Shown one piece after another: positions 61,638 through 64,000 of a DNA stretch of 64,000 bases (position 1 is the first letter of the stretch; each line of letters starts with the position of its first letter). Made by a program: the position numbers and the translations under genes. The stretch spans positions 186,001-250,000 of the forward strand of contig NZ_JANIOF010000001.1 of assembly GCF_024733555.1 (NCBI RefSeq). Reading direction: 5' to 3'. Source of the stretch: Paenibacillus sp. SC116. GTDB lineage: Bacteria; Bacillota; Bacilli; Paenibacillales; Paenibacillaceae. The notes beneath the pieces were generated by a model. The model did not search any database. It worked only from the letters and a program-made list of their open reading frames with translations, and was not told the DNA's origin.

Positions 61638-64000
61638 TTGCCGGTTATGGACTTAACCACTGTAAGGTTACGCGAATATGAGACGTATACGTTTGCCATT
61701 TCCGAAGAGGCTGCTGAAGCCATTCGTTCGATTAGTGGTAAGCAGGATTTATCACCAGAAGCTGTTGTATGTACGGCTTGGGGGACTTTGTTGACACGGT
61801 ATTTCAACTTGAATGAGGTTAGTGTATATGTTGCAGCATGCGAGAAACCAGATCACGCTGAAGTCGTTGTTAACGAAGATGGTATGACAAGGAAAATGCT
61901 AGCTGAAATGGAAGTCGGCATTCAACGCAGTGGTCAGGAACAGCGTAGTAATCATGTACCTATGAATGATTCAACCTATACTTATTGTTGGATCAGTAAT
62001 TATAATGAGAAACCTTCCAATTCGGTTGCAGCCGAACTAGAAGGCGATCTTCACTGCCAATTCTTATACAACTATGGTGTTGCAGCACCACAACAGCTTA
62101 TCATCTATTGTAGATTAAATCGATTGCACAACACAACTTTTGATCAATTGTATAGGGACCAACTTATAAATAATTGGGAACAACTCCTTTTACAGATGGA
62201 GAGGTTTCCTGATAAGCGTCTGGGTGAGCTGAAAGTGTTGACGCCAGCATATGAGCATCAAATAGTAGCGCTATGGAATGATACATCGGTAGCTTTTCCG
62301 AGATTTCAAACCATTACGACGTTGTTCGAAGAACAGGTAAAGAAGTCACCGAATCAAGTTGCAATTATAGAAGATGGGATCGAGATATCCTATTTGACGC
62401 TTAATGAAAAGGCTAACCGATTGGCGCACCGACTTCGTCGTCTAGGTGTAAAAAGAGAGCAAGCGGTTGCAATCATAGCTGAGCGTACAGCACAAATGGT
62501 CATTGGCATTTTAGCTATCCTCAAAGCAGGTGGGGTGTATGTACCAGTCGATCCAGATCATCCACCAGATCGAATCAAATACATATTGCAGGATAGCGGA
62601 GCACAGCTTGTACTGGCAAGCAGTCATTATACTGGACAGCTATCAATGGGAAATAAAGCAGTAACGATTGATGCTTCTGATCTAGATGTTGAACCAATGG
62701 ACAATCCCGAGCCAGTAAATGAAGCGACAGATCTCATCTATTTGATGTACACATCTGGCTCTACAGGGATGCCTAAAGGAGTTATGGTTACACATCGCAA
62801 CGTGACTCGACTTGTTATGAACACAAACTTTGTAGCATTTGGACCGGATGATCGTATTTTGCAGACAGGTTCACTAGTTTTTGATGCATCCACCTTTGAA
62901 ATTTGGGGGGCGTTATTGAACGGTTTGCAGCTGGTGCTTGTAGACAAAACCGTTATTTTGGATCCTGTCCAGTTGGAGGCTGCCATTCGTCTACACAAGG
63001 TTACGACGATGTTCTTAACTACCGCATTGTTTATTCAATTGGCAGAACGTAACCCGAGTCTGTTTTTGCCGATTAAGCAATTATTCGTTGGTGGAGAACT
63101 TATGAGCCCGAAGCATATGCTGAGGGTGGCACTAGAGAGTGCGCCAATTGCGCTATCTAACATTTATGGGCCGACTGAAAATACGACCTTCTCGACTTGG
63201 TATGAGCTCGAAGGTAGCGTCGAGGAGTCAGTTCCGATTGGAAAACCAATTGCGAACTCAACGGCCTATGTTGTAAATAAGTACGGACAACTTCAGCCTG
63301 TTGGTGCAGTTGGTGAACTGTGGGTCGGAGGCGAAGGTGTTGCCCGTGGATATATTAATCGCGCTGATTTGACGGCTGAGAAGTTTATAGAAAGTCCATT
63401 TGTATCCGGCGAGCGGCTATATAAAACAGGAGATCTAGTGAGACTGCTTCCTAATGGCAATTTGGAATTTGTCGGTAGGGTCGACCATCAGGTGAAAATT
63501 CGCGGCTATCGGATGGAACTAGGAGAAATTGAAGCGCAAATACAAAGACATGAGTCAATAGTAGAAACGCTTGTAATCGATTTCGAAGATGCGCCAGGTC
63601 AAAAAGCACTTTGTGCCTATATCGTTGCAAATGGTGAAATGTCCGCAAATGAGATTCGCTCATACTTGGCCAGTCATTTACCAGCGAACATGGTTCCAAC
63701 TTGCTATATGTTCTTGGAGCGAATGCCGCTGACGATTAACGGCAAGATCGACCGCCTGAAGCTGCCACTGCCTAAAAAACAGGGCTGGATATCGGACAAC
63801 TATATAGCTCCGCAAACGGAAACAGAGCGCATGTTAGTTGGTATTTGGGAAGAGGTGCTAGGTTTCGCTCCTATCGGGGCAGCGGATCATTTCTTCGATT
63901 TAGGCGGTCATTCGCTGCAAGTTTCACGCATACAGGCGTTAATCGAGCAAGCATGTGGACTGCTGCTTACATGTAAGCAATTCTTTGAATCGCCTGTACT
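61638..64000 (+). CDS. Non-ribosomal peptide synthetase, N-terminal module (truncated C-like domain, A, T), partial at right edge
   Basis: At least 787 residues, open at the window edge. The start is TTG 61638, with GAAGGGG 9 nt upstream; the ATG at 61647 is too far from it. Residues about 1-205 look like the C-terminal half of a condensation domain with no HHxxxDG, so it cannot condense and may be a vestigial starter. The adenylation domain (about 215-715) has A3 YTSGSTGMPKG (about 371), A5 YGPTEN, A7 YKTGD, A8 GRVDHQVKIRGYR and A10 NGKIDR. The ten specificity residues read DAFFFGITFK, closest to what I recall for Ile (DAFFYGITFK). A carrier domain follows with S759 in DLGGHSLQ. The product is unknown. 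Confidence 0.93.
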   Translation, partial: MPVMDLTTVRLREYETYTFAISEEAAEAIRSISGKQDLSPEAVVCTAWGTLLTRYFNLNEVSVYVAACEKPDHAEVVVNEDGMTRKMLAEMEVGIQRSGQEQRSNHVPMNDSTYTYCWISNYNEKPSNSVAAELEGDLHCQFLYNYGVAAPQQLIIYCRLNRLHNTTFDQLYRDQLINNWEQLLLQMERFPDKRLGELKVLTPAYEHQIVALWNDTSVAFPRFQTITTLFEEQVKKSPNQVAIIEDGIEISYLTLNEKANRLAHRLRRLGVKREQAVAIIAERTAQMVIGILAILKAGGVYVPVDPDHPPDRIKYILQDSGAQLVLASSHYTGQLSMGNKAVTIDASDLDVEPMDNPEPVNEATDLIYLMYTSGSTGMPKGVMVTHRNVTRLVMNTNFVAFGPDDRILQTGSLVFDASTFEIWGALLNGLQLVLVDKTVILDPVQLEAAIRLHKVTTMFLTTALFIQLAERNPSLFLPIKQLFVGGELMSPKHMLRVALESAPIALSNIYGPTENTTFSTWYELEGSVEESVPIGKPIANSTAYVVNKYGQLQPVGAVGELWVGGEGVARGYINRADLTAEKFIESPFVSGERLYKTGDLVRLLPNGNLEFVGRVDHQVKIRGYRMELGEIEAQIQRHESIVETLVIDFEDAPGQKALCAYIVANGEMSANEIRSYLASHLPANMVPTCYMFLERMPLTINGKIDRLKLPLPKKQGWISDNYIAPQTETERMLVGIWEEVLGFAPIGAADHFFDLGGHSLQVSRIQALIEQACGLLLTCKQFFESPV

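Noticed and set aside
1..64000. CRISPR arrays, tRNA/rRNA genes, insertion sequences and prophage genes
   Set aside because: No regularly spaced repeats, no tRNA-like cloverleaf, no transposase, integrase or phage structural gene was recognised in either strand.

Overview
The window looks like a chromosome segment of a Gram-positive, moderately AT-rich Firmicute, most likely Paenibacillus or a close relative (Paenibacillaceae). Supporting signs are strong AGGAGG-type ribosome sites, many GTG/TTG starts, Bacillus-type Fur and PhoP boxes, lipoprotein signal peptides, a MocR regulator, a squalene/polyprenyl cyclase, a cyclodextrin glucanotransferase and NRPS genes at both ends. No rRNA, tRNA, CRISPR array or insertion sequence was recognised. 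Coding direction is mostly +.

Layout. (1) 1-5.2 kb: the end of a DhbF/EntF-like NRPS with thioesterase, MbtH and an MFS exporter, then a Fur-box-controlled pair of FecCD ferric-siderophore permeases. (2) 5.4-13.7 kb: a membrane protein, then a two-component system co-transcribed with a membrane-tethered FutA/FbpA-type ferric-binding protein, and a Fur-controlled FbpABC ferric importer whose ATPase is short. (3) 13.7-17 kb: a secreted beta/gamma-crystallin-like protein behind a probable Pho box, an oxidoreductase, GtrA and YhhN proteins. (4) 17.25-26.75 kb: a seven-gene exopolysaccharide operon related to Bacillus subtilis ydaJKLMN, including a YdaK-like protein with a dead GGDEF active site and a preserved c-di-GMP I-site. 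(5) 26.9-34.1 kb: MocR regulator with divergent EamA transporter, small accessory genes, a VOC protein, an MFS transporter and a secreted GH8 enzyme. (6) 34.4-40 kb: a two-component system between two paralogous lipoproteins, with secreted proteins. (7) 40.1-43.6 kb: squalene-hopene-type cyclase, a GNAT acetyltransferase with a possible leader-peptide/hairpin control region, and a broken Nudix gene. (8) 43.9-49.4 kb: an AT-richer bacteriocin island. It holds a LytTR regulator, a 66-residue eight-cysteine peptide whose cysteine framework matches laterosporulin-type defensin-like bacteriocins, a peptidase-less ABC exporter, three thioredoxin-fold proteins and a MauE-like redox membrane protein. 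(9) 49.5-53.4 kb: an aminoglycoside 6-adenylyltransferase, an ABC-F protein behind a leader ORF and intrinsic terminator, and a lipoprotein. (10) 53.6-60.1 kb: intracellular neopullulanase-type GH13, secreted CGTase and a large secreted discoidin-domain protein. (11) 60.1-64 kb: 1.5 kb without a convincing gene, then the start of a second NRPS.

How it works together. Regions 1 and 2 are iron-acquisition modules: siderophore assembly, export and uptake, plus ferric-ion uptake and sensing. Region 4 makes a c-di-GMP-gated extracellular polysaccharide. Region 10 degrades starch: CGTase makes cyclodextrins outside the cell, and the GH13 enzyme opens maltodextrins or cyclodextrins inside. The most interesting candidate for a little-described system is region 8, which appears to be a complete export and disulfide-forming machine for a leaderless laterosporulin-like peptide with one extra cysteine pair.
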